Source of the DNA: Collinsella tanakaei
GTDB taxonomy: Bacteria; Actinomycetota; Coriobacteriia; Coriobacteriales; Coriobacteriaceae
NCBI RefSeq assembly: GCF_016902615.1
Contig: NZ_JACJMB010000008.1
Coordinates: 1 to 64,000, forward strand
Direction of reading: 5' to 3'
Length of the DNA: 64,000 nt
The position numbers and the translations under genes are program-made. How positions within the stretch are numbered: position 1 is the stretch's first letter; the number at the start of each line of letters is the position of its first letter. This document shows positions 52,228 through 60,991 of the stretch, piece after piece. The notes beneath the pieces were generated by a model. It did no database searches, was not told where the DNA came from, and saw nothing but the letters and a program-made list of their open reading frames with translations.

Positions 52228-53388
52228 ATGTTCGAGAAGGATCTAGAGGAGCTCAAGTCCCTCGGAGCCCACATCACCACGGCCGAGATCAAGCAGCAGC
52301 CTGAGCTGTGGCGCGATGCGTACCGAATCTACCAAAAGAACAAGGATGCCGTCGAGGCCTTCCTCGCGGACCTCAAGGAGCTCGGCCGCGTGAGCGTCGT
52401 GTTCGCGGGCGCGGGTACCTCCGATTACGTCGGCGATACCGTCGCACCCTACCTGCGCCACGCCGGCGATACGGACGCGTTCGACTTCAAGCCGATCGCC
52501 ACGACCGACATCGTCTCCGCTCCCCTTGACTTCCTGCGTCCCGAGGACCCGACCGTGCTCGTGTCCTTCGCGCGCTCCGGCAACAGCCCCGAGAGCCTGG
52601 CTGCCGTCGACGTGGCCCGCAAGGTCGTCAAGAACATCAAGTTCCTGAACATCACCTGCGCGCCCGAGGGCAAGCTCGCCGTCGAGTCCGCTGACGACCC
52701 GAACGCCTACACGATCCTGATTCCGCGCGCGAACGACCAGGGCTTCGCCATGACCGGCAGCTATTCGTGCATGTCGCTCATCTCGATGCTGCTGTTCGAC
52801 TGCTCGGACGAGGAGCAGAAGGCGGCGTGGGTCGAGACTGCTGCCAAGATGGGCGAGGAGGTCGTGGCCCGCGAGAGCGAGATCGCCGACTTCCTGGCGT
52901 GCGACTTCAACCGCGTGACGTATCTGGGCTCTGGCTCCTTCGGCGGCCTCGCACAGGAGGCGCAGCTCAAGATCCTCGAGCTCGCGCATGGTCTGGTCGC
53001 CACGTCCTGGGACACCTCCATGGGTTATCGCCACGGGCCGAAGTCGTTCGTGGACGACAAGACGCTCGTGTTCGTGTTCGTGAACAACGACGCCTACACC
53101 CGCCAGTACGACCTCGACATCCTCGAGGAGATCAACGGTGACGGCATCGCCATGAAGACGATCGCTGTCCAGCAGGCGGGCGAGACCTCCTTCGGCCACA
53201 CCGCCTTCACCTTCGAGGGCTACGAGGCGCTGCCCGAGGGTTATCTGGCGCTGCCCTTCATCATGGTCGGCCAGACCGTGAGCCTGCTCAACTCCGTGCG
53301 TGTGGGCAACACCCCCGACACCCCGAGCCCGACCGGCACGGTGAACCGCGTCGTCAAGGGCGTCACCATCCACCCCTGGGCCAACTAG
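52228..53388 (+). CDS. agaS: Galactosamine-6-phosphate deaminase/isomerase AgaS
   Basis: 386 aa, two SIS domains (AGAGTSDYVGD near 60-70; FARSGNSPESLAAV near 113-126; YLGSGSFGGLAQEAQLKILEL near 231-251). Converts galactosamine-6-phosphate to tagatose-6-phosphate and ammonia. CAAAGGAG precedes the ATG. Placed between the PTS genes and nagA, exactly as in aga/gam clusters. Confidence 0.94.
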   Translation: MFEKDLEELKSLGAHITTAEIKQQPELWRDAYRIYQKNKDAVEAFLADLKELGRVSVVFAGAGTSDYVGDTVAPYLRHAGDTDAFDFKPIATTDIVSAPLDFLRPEDPTVLVSFARSGNSPESLAAVDVARKVVKNIKFLNITCAPEGKLAVESADDPNAYTILIPRANDQGFAMTGSYSCMSLISMLLFDCSDEEQKAAWVETAAKMGEEVVARESEIADFLACDFNRVTYLGSGSFGGLAQEAQLKILELAHGLVATSWDTSMGYRHGPKSFVDDKTLVFVFVNNDAYTRQYDLDILEEINGDGIAMKTIAVQQAGETSFGHTAFTFEGYEALPEGYLALPFIMVGQTVSLLNSVRVGNTPDTPSPTGTVNRVVKGVTIHPWAN

Positions 53389-53397
53389 CCTGAGTGG

Positions 53398-53429
53398 CCG
53401 GCTGGGCTGAGGCGTCTCAGTCCAGCCGG
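53398..53429 (+). terminator. Hairpin between agaS and nagA
   Basis: CCGGCTGGGCTGAG pairs with CTCAGTCCAGCCGG (one G-U) around GCGT, ten bases after the agaS stop. A second small GCCCCG/CGGGGC hairpin at about 53551-53567 precedes a T-rich stretch before nagA. Confidence 0.65.
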
Positions 53430-53602
53430 TCCGTTGCGGAACTGTTCGGTGCGGCGTTCCCGGAGACCTTTTTCTCCCCGTTCGCAATGGCTTGGGGAGC
53501 GCCGTTGCCTTTGTCGACACGTTAGCTCCGGCGAAGACTCACCTGCCCCGTGACCGTTCGGGGCGGCTATTTCTTTTCTCATGGTGCGAAAGGAGCGCTC
53601 GT

Positions 53603-54754
53603 ATGAGCACCTATGCAATCAAGGCCGATACGTTTTTCCTTCCCACGCGCGTGGCGCACGGCGGCTACCTGATGGTCGATGACGGCGTGTTCGGCGCCTA
53701 TATGACTGAGGAGCCGAGCTGCGAGATCGTCGACTACACGGGCAAGCAGATCGCGCCCGGCTTCGTCGACACGCACATCCACGGCTTCGACAACTGTGAC
53801 GTCATGGACTGCAAGGCCGATTCCGTGAAGACCATTGCGCGCGGCATCCTGCGCAACGGCGTGACCTCGTGGCTGCCCACGACGCTGACCGCCGCCACCC
53901 AGCAGCTCACCGATGCCTGCGCGAGCGTGGCTGAGGCCGCCAAGGACAACGACGGCGCGCGCATCCAGGGCATCTTCCTGGAGGGCCCCTTCTTCACCGA
54001 GAAGCACAAGGGCGCCCAGAACCCGGCCTACCTGTCCGCCCCCAACATCGATACCCTGCGCGCCTGGCAGGAGGCCGCGGGCGGCCTCATCAAGAAGATT
54101 GCCATCGCCGCCGAGTACCCGGAGAGCCCCGCGTTCATCCGCGATGCCCGCAAGATGGGCGTCGTGGTCGCGCTCGGCCACTCCGACGCGGGCGTTCAGG
54201 ACGCTCTGGCCTGCCTCGATGCAGGCGCGACGGTGTTCGTCCACACCTATAACGGCATGAGCCCGCTGCATCACCGCGAGCCGGGCATGGTGGGTGCCGC
54301 CCTCTATTCGGGCGACAAGTCCTACTCCGAGCTCATCTGCGACGGTCACCATGTGAACCCGATCGCGGCAGCCATCGTGATGAACGCCAAGGGTCACGAC
54401 CATACCGCCCTCATCACGGACTGCATGTGCGCCGGCGGCATGCCCGATGGCGACTACTTCTTGGGCGAGCTGCCGGTCGTGGTGGCCAACGGCACGGCGC
54501 GCCTGAAGGACGGCGGCTCGCTCGCGGGCTCGATCCTCAACATGAAGGACGCCGTCAAGAACGTTGTCGACTGGGGCATCGCCACGCCGGCCCAGGCTGT
54601 CTACATGGCCACGCAGGCTCCGGCCGAGGCCAACGAGATCGCCGACGTGTGCGGCTCGATTCGCGCCGGCCGCGCTGCCGACTTCGTGGTACTCGGGCCC
54701 GACATGACCCTCGCTGAGACCTATCTGGGCGGCGAGAGCGTCTACAAGGCGTAA
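53603..54754 (+). CDS. nagA: N-acetylgalactosamine/glucosamine-6-phosphate deacetylase
   Basis: 383 aa amidohydrolase. Metal and catalytic motifs: GFVDTHIHGFDNCD near 53-66, LEGPFF near 128, LGHSDA near 190, HTYNGMSPLHHREPG near 213-227 and catalytic aspartate in LITD near 273. Removes acetate from GalNAc-6-P or GlcNAc-6-P; next to agaS the GalNAc form (AgaA role) is more likely. AAAGGAG precedes ATG 53603. Confidence 0.93.
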   Translation: MSTYAIKADTFFLPTRVAHGGYLMVDDGVFGAYMTEEPSCEIVDYTGKQIAPGFVDTHIHGFDNCDVMDCKADSVKTIARGILRNGVTSWLPTTLTAATQQLTDACASVAEAAKDNDGARIQGIFLEGPFFTEKHKGAQNPAYLSAPNIDTLRAWQEAAGGLIKKIAIAAEYPESPAFIRDARKMGVVVALGHSDAGVQDALACLDAGATVFVHTYNGMSPLHHREPGMVGAALYSGDKSYSELICDGHHVNPIAAAIVMNAKGHDHTALITDCMCAGGMPDGDYFLGELPVVVANGTARLKDGGSLAGSILNMKDAVKNVVDWGIATPAQAVYMATQAPAEANEIADVCGSIRAGRAADFVVLGPDMTLAETYLGGESVYKA

Positions 54755-54800
54755 AACGATTCTCTGCCGGCCCTCCGGGGAAGCCGCCTGAGGCTGGAAA

Positions 54801-54862
54801 AAGCGGGAAGGGCGCGAGAGACGGTGCATACCGACCTCTCGCGCCCCTCCCGCTTCGTTTTT
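54801..54862 (+). terminator. Long intrinsic terminator of agaS-nagA
   Basis: A long stem (AAGCGGG and GGGCGCGAGAG with CTCTCGCGCCC and CCCGCTT, small internal loop) followed by CGTTTTT. Confidence 0.9.
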
Positions 54863-54927
54863 GATTCGATGGGGATACCGTTCGATGCGGATGCGGCATG
54901 CGCGCGCCGCTGAGATGACAGGTAACG

Positions 54928-54965
54928 AAAAAAACGTGTCCAGATTGCCATCCGGACACGTTTTT
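54928..54965. terminator. Bidirectional terminator between nagA and galM
   Basis: CGTGTCC (54935-54941) pairs with GGACACG (54954-54960), with AAAAAAA on the left and TTTTT on the right, so it works for galM on the minus strand and as a backup on the plus strand. Confidence 0.9.
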
Positions 54966-54987
54966 GGATCCAATGCGCGGCGAGCGG

Positions 54988-56043
54988 CTAGAGCGTGGAG
55001 AAGCGATATTCGATCGTGCTCGTCCAGGGGTGCTCGGGACCGCAGAAGCACTGCGGGAAGCTCGGGATGTTGGGCGTGTTGGGGTAGTACTCGGGCTCGA
55101 AGGCGAAGCCGCCGCGCTCGCGGTAGGTCGCGTCGCCCTTGGCATGCTCGTCGCCCACGTAGTTACCGGTGTAGAGGTGCGCGCCCGGCGCAGTGATGGC
55201 GATATCGAGCGCGCGGCCGCTTACCGGGTCGACCGCGTGCAGCGCTTGACGCAGATGCCCGCAGGGCCAGAAGCCGTCGATGCAGAAGCAGTGATCGTAG
55301 CCGTGGCCGATGCGGATCTGATCGTTATCGGCGTCGATATCGGCGCCGAGCGCCTTCGAGCTCCGGAAGTCGAACGGCGTGCCCGCCACATCAAGCAGGG
55401 TGCCGGTCGATACGCAGTCCTCGCCCAGCTCGACGATACGGGAGGCATTGATGGTGACGATCTGGTCCGCCACGCTGCCCGCGTCGTGGCCCGCGAGGTT
55501 GAAATAGGTGTGGTTCGTCATGTTCACGAACGTGCGGCGGTCCGACGTGCAACGGTAGCAAATGCGGAAGGCACCGGCGGGCGTCAGGGAGAACTCGGCC
55601 GTAAAGGTGCGCTCGCCGGGAAGCCCGAGCTCGCCATGGGCGAGGGTGGCCGTCATGCGGACGGTGTTGTGCTCCTCGTCGACCTCGGCGTCCCAGAGGC
55701 GCTTGTGCAGCGCGTGCTCGAGGTCGGTGTGCAGGTTGTTTTCGCCCTCGTTGGCGAGCAGCTTCCACTCAACGCCATCGATGGTGAGCGCGGCACCACC
55801 GATGCGATTGGCCGACGGGGCGATGGTGGCGCCGAAGCACGAGGGGTTGAGCGCGGTGTAGCCGTCGAGCGTGTCGTAACCGAGCACGACATCAGCGCGC
55901 TCGCCGGACAGGTCGGGAGCGTCGATGCCGAGCACCGTGGCGCCGAAGTTCATGACGCGCACGGTGATGTGCCCGTTATCGAGGGTGAAGCAGGTGACAT
56001 CGGTGCCGTCGGGCGTACGGCCGAAGGGGGAAACGGAAACCAT
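54988..56043 (-). CDS. galM: Aldose 1-epimerase (galactose mutarotase)
   Basis: 351 aa. Interconverts alpha and beta anomers of galactose or glucose. Active-site histidines appear in NNLHTD near 101-106 and NHTYFNLAGH near 175-184, and the catalytic glutamate in FEPEYYPN near 315-322. The start follows GGAGG on the minus strand. It supplies alpha-galactose for GalK although placed far from galKT. Confidence 0.94.
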   Translation of the reverse strand: MVSVSPFGRTPDGTDVTCFTLDNGHITVRVMNFGATVLGIDAPDLSGERADVVLGYDTLDGYTALNPSCFGATIAPSANRIGGAALTIDGVEWKLLANEGENNLHTDLEHALHKRLWDAEVDEEHNTVRMTATLAHGELGLPGERTFTAEFSLTPAGAFRICYRCTSDRRTFVNMTNHTYFNLAGHDAGSVADQIVTINASRIVELGEDCVSTGTLLDVAGTPFDFRSSKALGADIDADNDQIRIGHGYDHCFCIDGFWPCGHLRQALHAVDPVSGRALDIAITAPGAHLYTGNYVGDEHAKGDATYRERGGFAFEPEYYPNTPNIPSFPQCFCGPEHPWTSTIEYRFSTL

Positions 56044-56209
56044 GGGAACCTCCAGATTGGCTGTGTCGATAGGGCTATTATAGGGCGTTCATAGAGGGCG
56101 GCCTAGGTGCTGCAGAAGTGGCTGCAGGGCTCTGCTCACCTTGCGTTTGCTTGCGAACGGCGCGGCGTGCGCGCCATCGCGCCTCTGCGGCGCGCAGCTC
56201 GGTTCGAGA

Positions 56210-56215
56210 TACAAT
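56210..56215 (+). promoter_or_regulatory. -10 element (TACAAT) before the PfkB-family kinase
   Basis: TACAAT at 56210-56215, 38 bases before the ATG, the same hexamer used at 24755 and 60899. No convincing -35. Confidence 0.4.
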
Positions 56216-56253
56216 AGCGCTAGCGTTTACCTGCCCGAAAGAAAGGGACGGCT

Positions 56254-57189
56254 ATGATCCTCACCGTTACTATGAACCCCTCGATCGATACGCGCTACAC
56301 GGTCGACCACCTCGTGATCGACGATGTGAACCGCGTGGTGCCGGCCAAGACCGCGGGTGGCAAGGGCCTGAACGTGAGCCGCGTGCTCGTGCAGCTGGGC
56401 GACGACGTGGTGGCGACGGGCCTGCTCGGCGGGCACTCCGGCGCCTACCTGGGCGACCTTATGGACGCGGACGGCATCGCCCATCGCTTCACACCCATCG
56501 CCGGCGAGTCGCGCACCTGCATCGCGCTGCTGCACGACGGCAACCAGACGGAGCTGCTGGAGAGCGGCCCGGTGGTAAGTGCCGAGGAGCTCAAGGCGTT
56601 CGTGGCGAACTATGCCGACCTGGTGTCGCAGGCGTCCTGCGTCACGCTTTCCGGTTCCCTTCCCAAGGGCGTGCCGGCAGACACCTATGCGCACCTGGTG
56701 GCCATCGCTGCCGAGGCGGACGTGCCCGTGCTGCTCGACACCTCGGGCGCCGCGCTCGACGCCGCGCTCGAAGCCGAGGTCAAGCCCACGCTCGTGAAGC
56801 CGAACCTCACCGAGATCAACGACCTTCTGGGCACAAGCTTTACCGCCGATGACCTGCCTGCGCTCCAGAGCGCACTTGCCGTCGATCCCCGTTTCGCGGG
56901 TATCGAGTGGGTCGTCGTGAGCATGGGCGCCGCGGGTTCCGTCGCGTTCCACAACGGCCATGCGCTGCGTGCGAAGGCTCCGCGCATCGAGTGCGTGAAC
57001 GCTACGGGGTCGGGGGACTCCACCATCGCCGGTTTCGCGCATGCCATCGCCGCCGGTGCGGACGAGGCGGAGGTGCTGCGCTGCGGCAACGCGTGCGGTA
57101 CGCTGAACGCCATGGATCCGCAGACCGGGCACTTGGTGATGGACAAGTGGGACGAGATCTACACCGCCGTCGAGGTGTCCGAGCTCTAG
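56254..57189 (+). CDS. PfkB-family sugar-phosphate kinase (tagatose-6-phosphate kinase/1-phosphofructokinase type)
   Basis: 311 aa. MILTVTMNPSID, TAGGKGLNVSRVL near 34-46 and the C-terminal catalytic block ATGSGDSTIAGF near 250-261 place it with LacC/FruK. It would phosphorylate tagatose-6-phosphate to tagatose-1,6-bisphosphate, the product needed by the aldolase at 61 kb; fructose-1-phosphate is the alternative substrate but no fructose PTS is adjacent. GAAAGGGA precedes the ATG. Confidence 0.88.
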   Translation: MILTVTMNPSIDTRYTVDHLVIDDVNRVVPAKTAGGKGLNVSRVLVQLGDDVVATGLLGGHSGAYLGDLMDADGIAHRFTPIAGESRTCIALLHDGNQTELLESGPVVSAEELKAFVANYADLVSQASCVTLSGSLPKGVPADTYAHLVAIAAEADVPVLLDTSGAALDAALEAEVKPTLVKPNLTEINDLLGTSFTADDLPALQSALAVDPRFAGIEWVVVSMGAAGSVAFHNGHALRAKAPRIECVNATGSGDSTIAGFAHAIAAGADEAEVLRCGNACGTLNAMDPQTGHLVMDKWDEIYTAVEVSEL

Positions 57190-57227
57190 GTTCGGCCCCT
57201 TGCTCATCAAACAGGGTAGCTTGCAGC

Positions 57228-57268
57228 GACGCGCCCCGGCCGGGTTCAAAATCCGGCCGGGGCGCGTC
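57228..57268 (+). terminator. Terminator after the PfkB-family kinase
   Basis: A perfect 16-bp stem (57228-57243 with 57253-57268, GC-rich) and a nine-base loop; only a weak T-rich tail (GTGTTC). Also lies 45 bases past the pspA stop on the other strand. Confidence 0.75.
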
Positions 57269-57312
57269 GTGTTCGACTTCTTCCTGCTCGCTTGCGGGGT
57301 CATAGGGCTCGT

Positions 57313-57993
57313 CTACAGCCCCATCTCCTCCTTCATGCGTGCGAGCTCCTCGTCAACGGCGGCGCTGTTGCCTGCAGAGGAGTACCTGCGCGCCAGCTCG
57401 GTGACGTCGCCCTCCGGCTTCTCGTTCAGCTCCGCCATGGCGTAGGCGCTGTCGAGCATCTGGTCGGCCTTGGCCTCCATGCGCTCGAAGGCGGCATGAA
57501 GGTTTTCGGTCCGTTCGGAGCCGGAAGTGTAGCCGGCGATCTTCTCGTGCGTCTTGGCGACGGCGACCTTTGCCTTGATTGCTTCGCGACGGCTCTTCAG
57601 GTTCTCGATGTCGCTCACGAGCTTGTCGTGCATCTGGCGCATCTTGTCTGCGTTCTCGTGCGCGGCGTCATAGGCTTTCTTGAGCTCCTCGTGGGTGCCG
57701 GTGAGCTCCTGCTTCTTGCCCAAGAAGGCGCGCGCGTCATCCTCGTTGCCTGCAGAGAGCGCCCGCTTGGCGAGGTCCTCCATGCGCTTGATCTCGGATT
57801 CGTTCTCGTCGACCTTGCGGTGGCAGCGCTTCTCCTCGGCGATGACGTTGGCTGCCTCGCGTTTGACCTCGGCAAGGGATTCGGTGAGGTCGTTCAGATA
57901 CTGGTCGACCATCTTCGCCGGATCCTCGGCGTGGTCGAGCAACTCGTTGATGTTTGCCTTCACGATGGTGGTGAAGCGGTCCAGGATGCCCAT
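57313..57993 (-). CDS. pspA: PspA/IM30 (phage shock protein A) family protein
   Basis: 226 aa, coiled-coil throughout, starting MGILDRFTTIVKANINELLD with the amphipathic membrane-binding helix of PspA/Vipp1. Protects the membrane under envelope stress by forming ESCRT-III-like polymers. AAAGGACGAG lies before the start. It follows, by about 55 bases, a TPM-like membrane protein gene on the same strand, a common PspA partner type. Confidence 0.93.
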   Translation of the reverse strand: MGILDRFTTIVKANINELLDHAEDPAKMVDQYLNDLTESLAEVKREAANVIAEEKRCHRKVDENESEIKRMEDLAKRALSAGNEDDARAFLGKKQELTGTHEELKKAYDAAHENADKMRQMHDKLVSDIENLKSRREAIKAKVAVAKTHEKIAGYTSGSERTENLHAAFERMEAKADQMLDSAYAMAELNEKPEGDVTELARRYSSAGNSAAVDEELARMKEEMGL

Positions 57994-58048
57994 ATCTCGT
58001 CCTTTCTCGTCGGCGTTGTCGCCGGTTGGATTATGTATACCCGCCGTG

Positions 58049-59164
58049 TTAGGTGCGTGCCGTCTTGTCGGTGCCGTCCTCGTATTTGTCCGCCAAATCC
58101 TCGATGTTCTCGTCGCCGAATTTCTCGAGCGGCGTGTTGAGAATCTCCTCGGTGCGCTTGCGCGCGGCCTCCTGCTTGTCGCGGCGCCTCTTCACGACCA
58201 GGTAGACGATGCCGCCCGCGACGGCGACGCCTGCCACGACGATGAGGACCGTGCGGGTGGTCTCGGATGCCCGCTGGTCGTCGGCGGCGCCCATGATGAG
58301 GTCTGCCGTCCTGGAGAACGCCTGCGAGAAGATCTCCTCCTCGGTGAGGTCGTAGTCGTTGTAGGCGCGCTCGAGCTGGTTGGCGAGGATGCCGACCGCC
58401 TCGTCGTCCATGACCTCGGCTGCCAGTGAGCCCGTGGCATAGCCGCAGTTGTACGAGCCGTTGCCGTCATCGCAGAAGACGAGCAGGAAGTGCCCTTCGT
58501 CGGAGAAGAGCTGGTCGTAGAGCTTTTCGGCCTGGGCCGTCAGCGCGGAGGTCGAGGTGGTCTGCCCGTTCGGCAGGATGTAGACATATGGCTGGACGCC
58601 GGTTTTCTCAAAGAACGCGCGAAGACCGCGCTCGAGCGTTGCGGGATTGTGGATCCAGTCGCCATCCTCGTCGGTGTAGTAAACCGTCTCGGTGACGGCG
58701 CCGGCGGGAAGCTCTTCGCGCACGACGGTCGAGGCGCCCTGATCGGAATAGCTTGTAGAGCAGGACGGGATGAAGGTCGAGACCAACGCGCCCAGAACCG
58801 CCACGACGATGATGACCATAAGGATGCCGGCGCAGCCGCTGCCGCATCCGCTCGCCTCCGGTTCGGCGGGGCCACCCGGGGGCACGGGCCCTCCGTTGTT
58901 GACCACGACCGTGCGCCGGCGTCCGCGATTCAGCAGACTGCCCATGAGGAAGCCGCCCATGAAGCTGCCGCCTGAGGGGCTACGGGGCGGGGGAGCGGGC
59001 CTTCCGAAGGAAGGGCCGGGCCCGAAGCCTCCGCCAAAGCCGCCGCGCGGCGCGCCGGAGCGACCGCCCGAGCGCCTGCCGCCGGAGAAGCCGCCGGACC
59101 TGCGGCCGCCGCCTCCCCCGAACCCGCCGCTGCGGCCTCCGCCGCCAGAACCAGATCTGCCCAC
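58049..59164 (-). CDS. Gly-rich membrane protein with TPM-like (YgcG) domain
   Basis: About 371 aa. The first ~70 residues are Gly/Arg/Ser-rich (GGGGRSGGFGGGGG), then a span at about 110-130, an outer TPM-type domain (NPATLERGLRAFFEKTGV, HFLLVFCDDGNGSYN, GSLAAEVMDDEA), and a second span near 310 ending in a basic/acidic cytosolic tail. TPM domains accompany membrane repair proteins, which fits its partner pspA. GTG 59164 is preferred because GAGAGGGG lies upstream; an in-frame GTG at 59185 is possible. Confidence 0.8.
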   Translation of the reverse strand: MGRSGSGGGGRSGGFGGGGGRRSGGFSGGRRSGGRSGAPRGGFGGGFGPGPSFGRPAPPPRSPSGGSFMGGFLMGSLLNRGRRRTVVVNNGGPVPPGGPAEPEASGCGSGCAGILMVIIVVAVLGALVSTFIPSCSTSYSDQGASTVVREELPAGAVTETVYYTDEDGDWIHNPATLERGLRAFFEKTGVQPYVYILPNGQTTSTSALTAQAEKLYDQLFSDEGHFLLVFCDDGNGSYNCGYATGSLAAEVMDDEAVGILANQLERAYNDYDLTEEEIFSQAFSRTADLIMGAADDQRASETTRTVLIVVAGVAVAGGIVYLVVKRRRDKQEAARKRTEEILNTPLEKFGDENIEDLADKYEDGTDKTART

Positions 59165-59781
59165 GCACAGCCCCTCTCGCCTCACGCGTCATACGCTTCA
59201 TAGTGATAGATATCCAGATTATTCCCCGGGCCTGGCGAGCGGGTGGGCTTCAACGGAAGATTTAAGGAACCACTGTCCGTGCAGTGGGCAGGCTATTGTC
59301 TGTGCAGTTTACGCTTGGGGGTGTTTTCCGCGTCTTGGTGCCGTTCCGGATCCAGGCGCAAGCTGGTGCACAGAGCGCGATGAGTCTGCCAGGAGCTTGT
59401 TTGTATAAGCAAGGGCATGATCTGCAAAAACGTGCCTGCTAATGTGCTACTGAAAAGCAAATAATATAAAAGATGAATCGGGGTACGTTTTTTCGGTGCC
59501 AATCGCCCCTAGGCGCTATACCCCCTAACATTTCCCCAGTTGAATCCTGCGGAAATGTCGAGGGGCTCTCAGTGGTGGGGAAATCGCACCCAAAAATCGT
59601 ACCCCGGACAACATCTCATATGTATTCATGGGGTTTGAGGCGGGTTGCGGCGCTCGGGAGGGCGGCGCGGGCTGCGTGCGCTCCATTCGATCTCTCCCAG
59701 TTGACGCGCAAGCCGTCACGTCGGCAACGACCGCCCGGTGCTGGCACTCGTCCCGAGTGTCCGGCAGCATGGCTCCGGTGA
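59165..59781. other. Gene-free stretch between the pspA operon and the second DeoR gene
   Basis: 617 bases holding the palindromic element at 59480-59605, an AT-rich stretch at about 59445-59475, and no convincing reading frame. The last 110 bases are the terminator area of the DeoR-type gene (minus strand). Confidence 0.5.
59480..59605. repeat. 126-bp imperfect palindrome (MITE-like)
   Basis: The outer arms GGGGTACG-T-TTTTT-C-GGTGC (59480-59499) and GCACC-C-AAAAA-T-CGTACCCC (59586-59605) match with two mismatches; an inner hairpin pairs CCCCCTAACATTTCC (59521-59535) with GGAAATGTCGAGGGG (59551-59565). Nested inverted repeats with long terminal inverted repeats suggest a small non-autonomous mobile element or a REP-like sequence. 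Confidence 0.65.
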
Positions 59782-60588
59782 TTACGGGCGGGCGATGATG
59801 AGACGCGGGCGGCGGGCATCGTCATCGATGGCGTCGAGCTCTGCGGCAACGATTCCTGATGGATCCCGGTCCATGACGACGGCGTCGATATCGGTTAGGC
59901 TGCCGAACCGGAACAGCCCCTTGCCGTTGACCTTGCTGGAATCCAGCAGGACGATGCGCTGCCGTGCCGCACCCATCATGCTGGCCTTGACTTCAGCCAT
60001 CTGCTCGTAGTTGGTCATGAGGCCGAAGCCGGGCACGAGCGCCGTGGGGCAGAGAAACGCCTTGTCGGCATGGAGGATTTCGAGCGAGCGCGTGGCGAGC
60101 GGTCCATAGAGGTAGCGGTGCCCTTTGCGCAGCGACCCGCCCAGCAGGATAGCGTCGACGGCCGGCAGGCTCTCGTCGATGAAGTTCGCGATGGTCATGT
60201 CCGCCGTGATGACGGTGATACCTGATCTGCGGTCGAGCACGCGCACGAACTCGAGCGCGGTGGTGCCCGAATCGACGAGCAGCGCGTCGCCGTTGTCCAC
60301 AAGCTCAAGCGCTGCGCCGGCGATCGCCTGCTTGGCCTCGACGTTCACGTTGACCCGTCGGTCCTGGATGGAGACGGTGAGTCGTTTGGACAGCGAGACG
60401 GCGCCACCGTGCGTGCGGCGGAGCTTGCCGTTCTTTTCGAGCGCATCGAGGTCTGCACGGATGGTGACGGCTGATACGCCGAATGTTTGCGCGAGGTCGG
60501 CCACCTGGACGGAGGCGGTGCGATCGAGCATATCCATGATGGCGGCCCTACGCTCCTCGGCAAACGAATGGGAAGATGGGGCGGACAT
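59782..60588 (-). CDS. DeoR-family regulator, likely of tagatose/fructose-bisphosphate aldolase
   Basis: 268 aa. N-terminal HTH (FGVSAVTIRADLDALEKNGKL near 36-56, RRTHGGAV) and C-terminal sugar-phosphate sensor (DSGTTALEFVRVL, GGSLRK, YGPLA). AGGAGG precedes the start on the minus strand. It is divergent from the class II aldolase, with candidate repeats between them, so it probably controls that gene and itself. Confidence 0.9.
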   Translation of the reverse strand: MSAPSSHSFAEERRAAIMDMLDRTASVQVADLAQTFGVSAVTIRADLDALEKNGKLRRTHGGAVSLSKRLTVSIQDRRVNVNVEAKQAIAGAALELVDNGDALLVDSGTTALEFVRVLDRRSGITVITADMTIANFIDESLPAVDAILLGGSLRKGHRYLYGPLATRSLEILHADKAFLCPTALVPGFGLMTNYEQMAEVKASMMGAARQRIVLLDSSKVNGKGLFRFGSLTDIDAVVMDRDPSGIVAAELDAIDDDARRPRLIIARP

Positions 60589-60674
60589 GGGCCCTCCTGT
60601 TTCTCATCGGCACTATCTCCCCATGCGTTACTCATGACGCATGGGGGATGAATCATGGACGAATCGTGTAGATT

Positions 60675-60691
60675 CTATTTTGCTCTATTTT
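60675..60691. promoter_or_regulatory. Direct repeat CTATTTT, candidate DeoR operator
   Basis: CTATTTT at 60675-60681 and again at 60685-60691, ten bases apart, in an AT-rich island about 90 bases upstream of the DeoR-type start. Confidence 0.35.
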
Positions 60692-60898
60692 TCATTTCCG
60701 TAACTAAACGTACTTCGATTCCTTTTCTTTACGCAAGTTCAACAGATGGTGGGGGCGCGAAACCGTGTTCGCGGCGATTCGCGCGCACATGGCGTTTCGG
60801 CTCTCATCGAGGGTGGGGGAGCGCGGCGGTTTCTTTTGCTTTCCGCTCGCTGTCTTTTTCCTGTATTGCGCCGTGGAGCAGGCCATATGCGCTTCCTC

Positions 60899-60904
60899 TA
60901 CAAT
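60899..60904 (+). promoter_or_regulatory. -10 element (TACAAT) for the aldolase
   Basis: TACAAT 88 bases before the aldolase ATG, followed by a short leader hairpin. No -35 match at 16-18 bases, suggesting an activator or a different -35 use. Confidence 0.4.
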
Positions 60905-60991
60905 AGTGCCAACAGGCGCCGCCTCAGCTAAGGGAGGCGGCGGGACGTGGCTTGCCGCGCGTCCGCGCGGCGGCAGGAGGGAGCGAAACCG

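Larger units (their letters stand above)
60589..60991. promoter_or_regulatory. Divergent control region, DeoR-type gene / aldolase
   Basis: 403 bases, AT-rich from 60660 to 60735. Holds the CTATTTT direct repeats at 60675-60691, a TACAAT -10 at 60899-60904, and a leader hairpin GCCGCCTC/GAGGCGGC at about 60914-60936 in front of the aldolase. No gene is supported. Confidence 0.5.
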
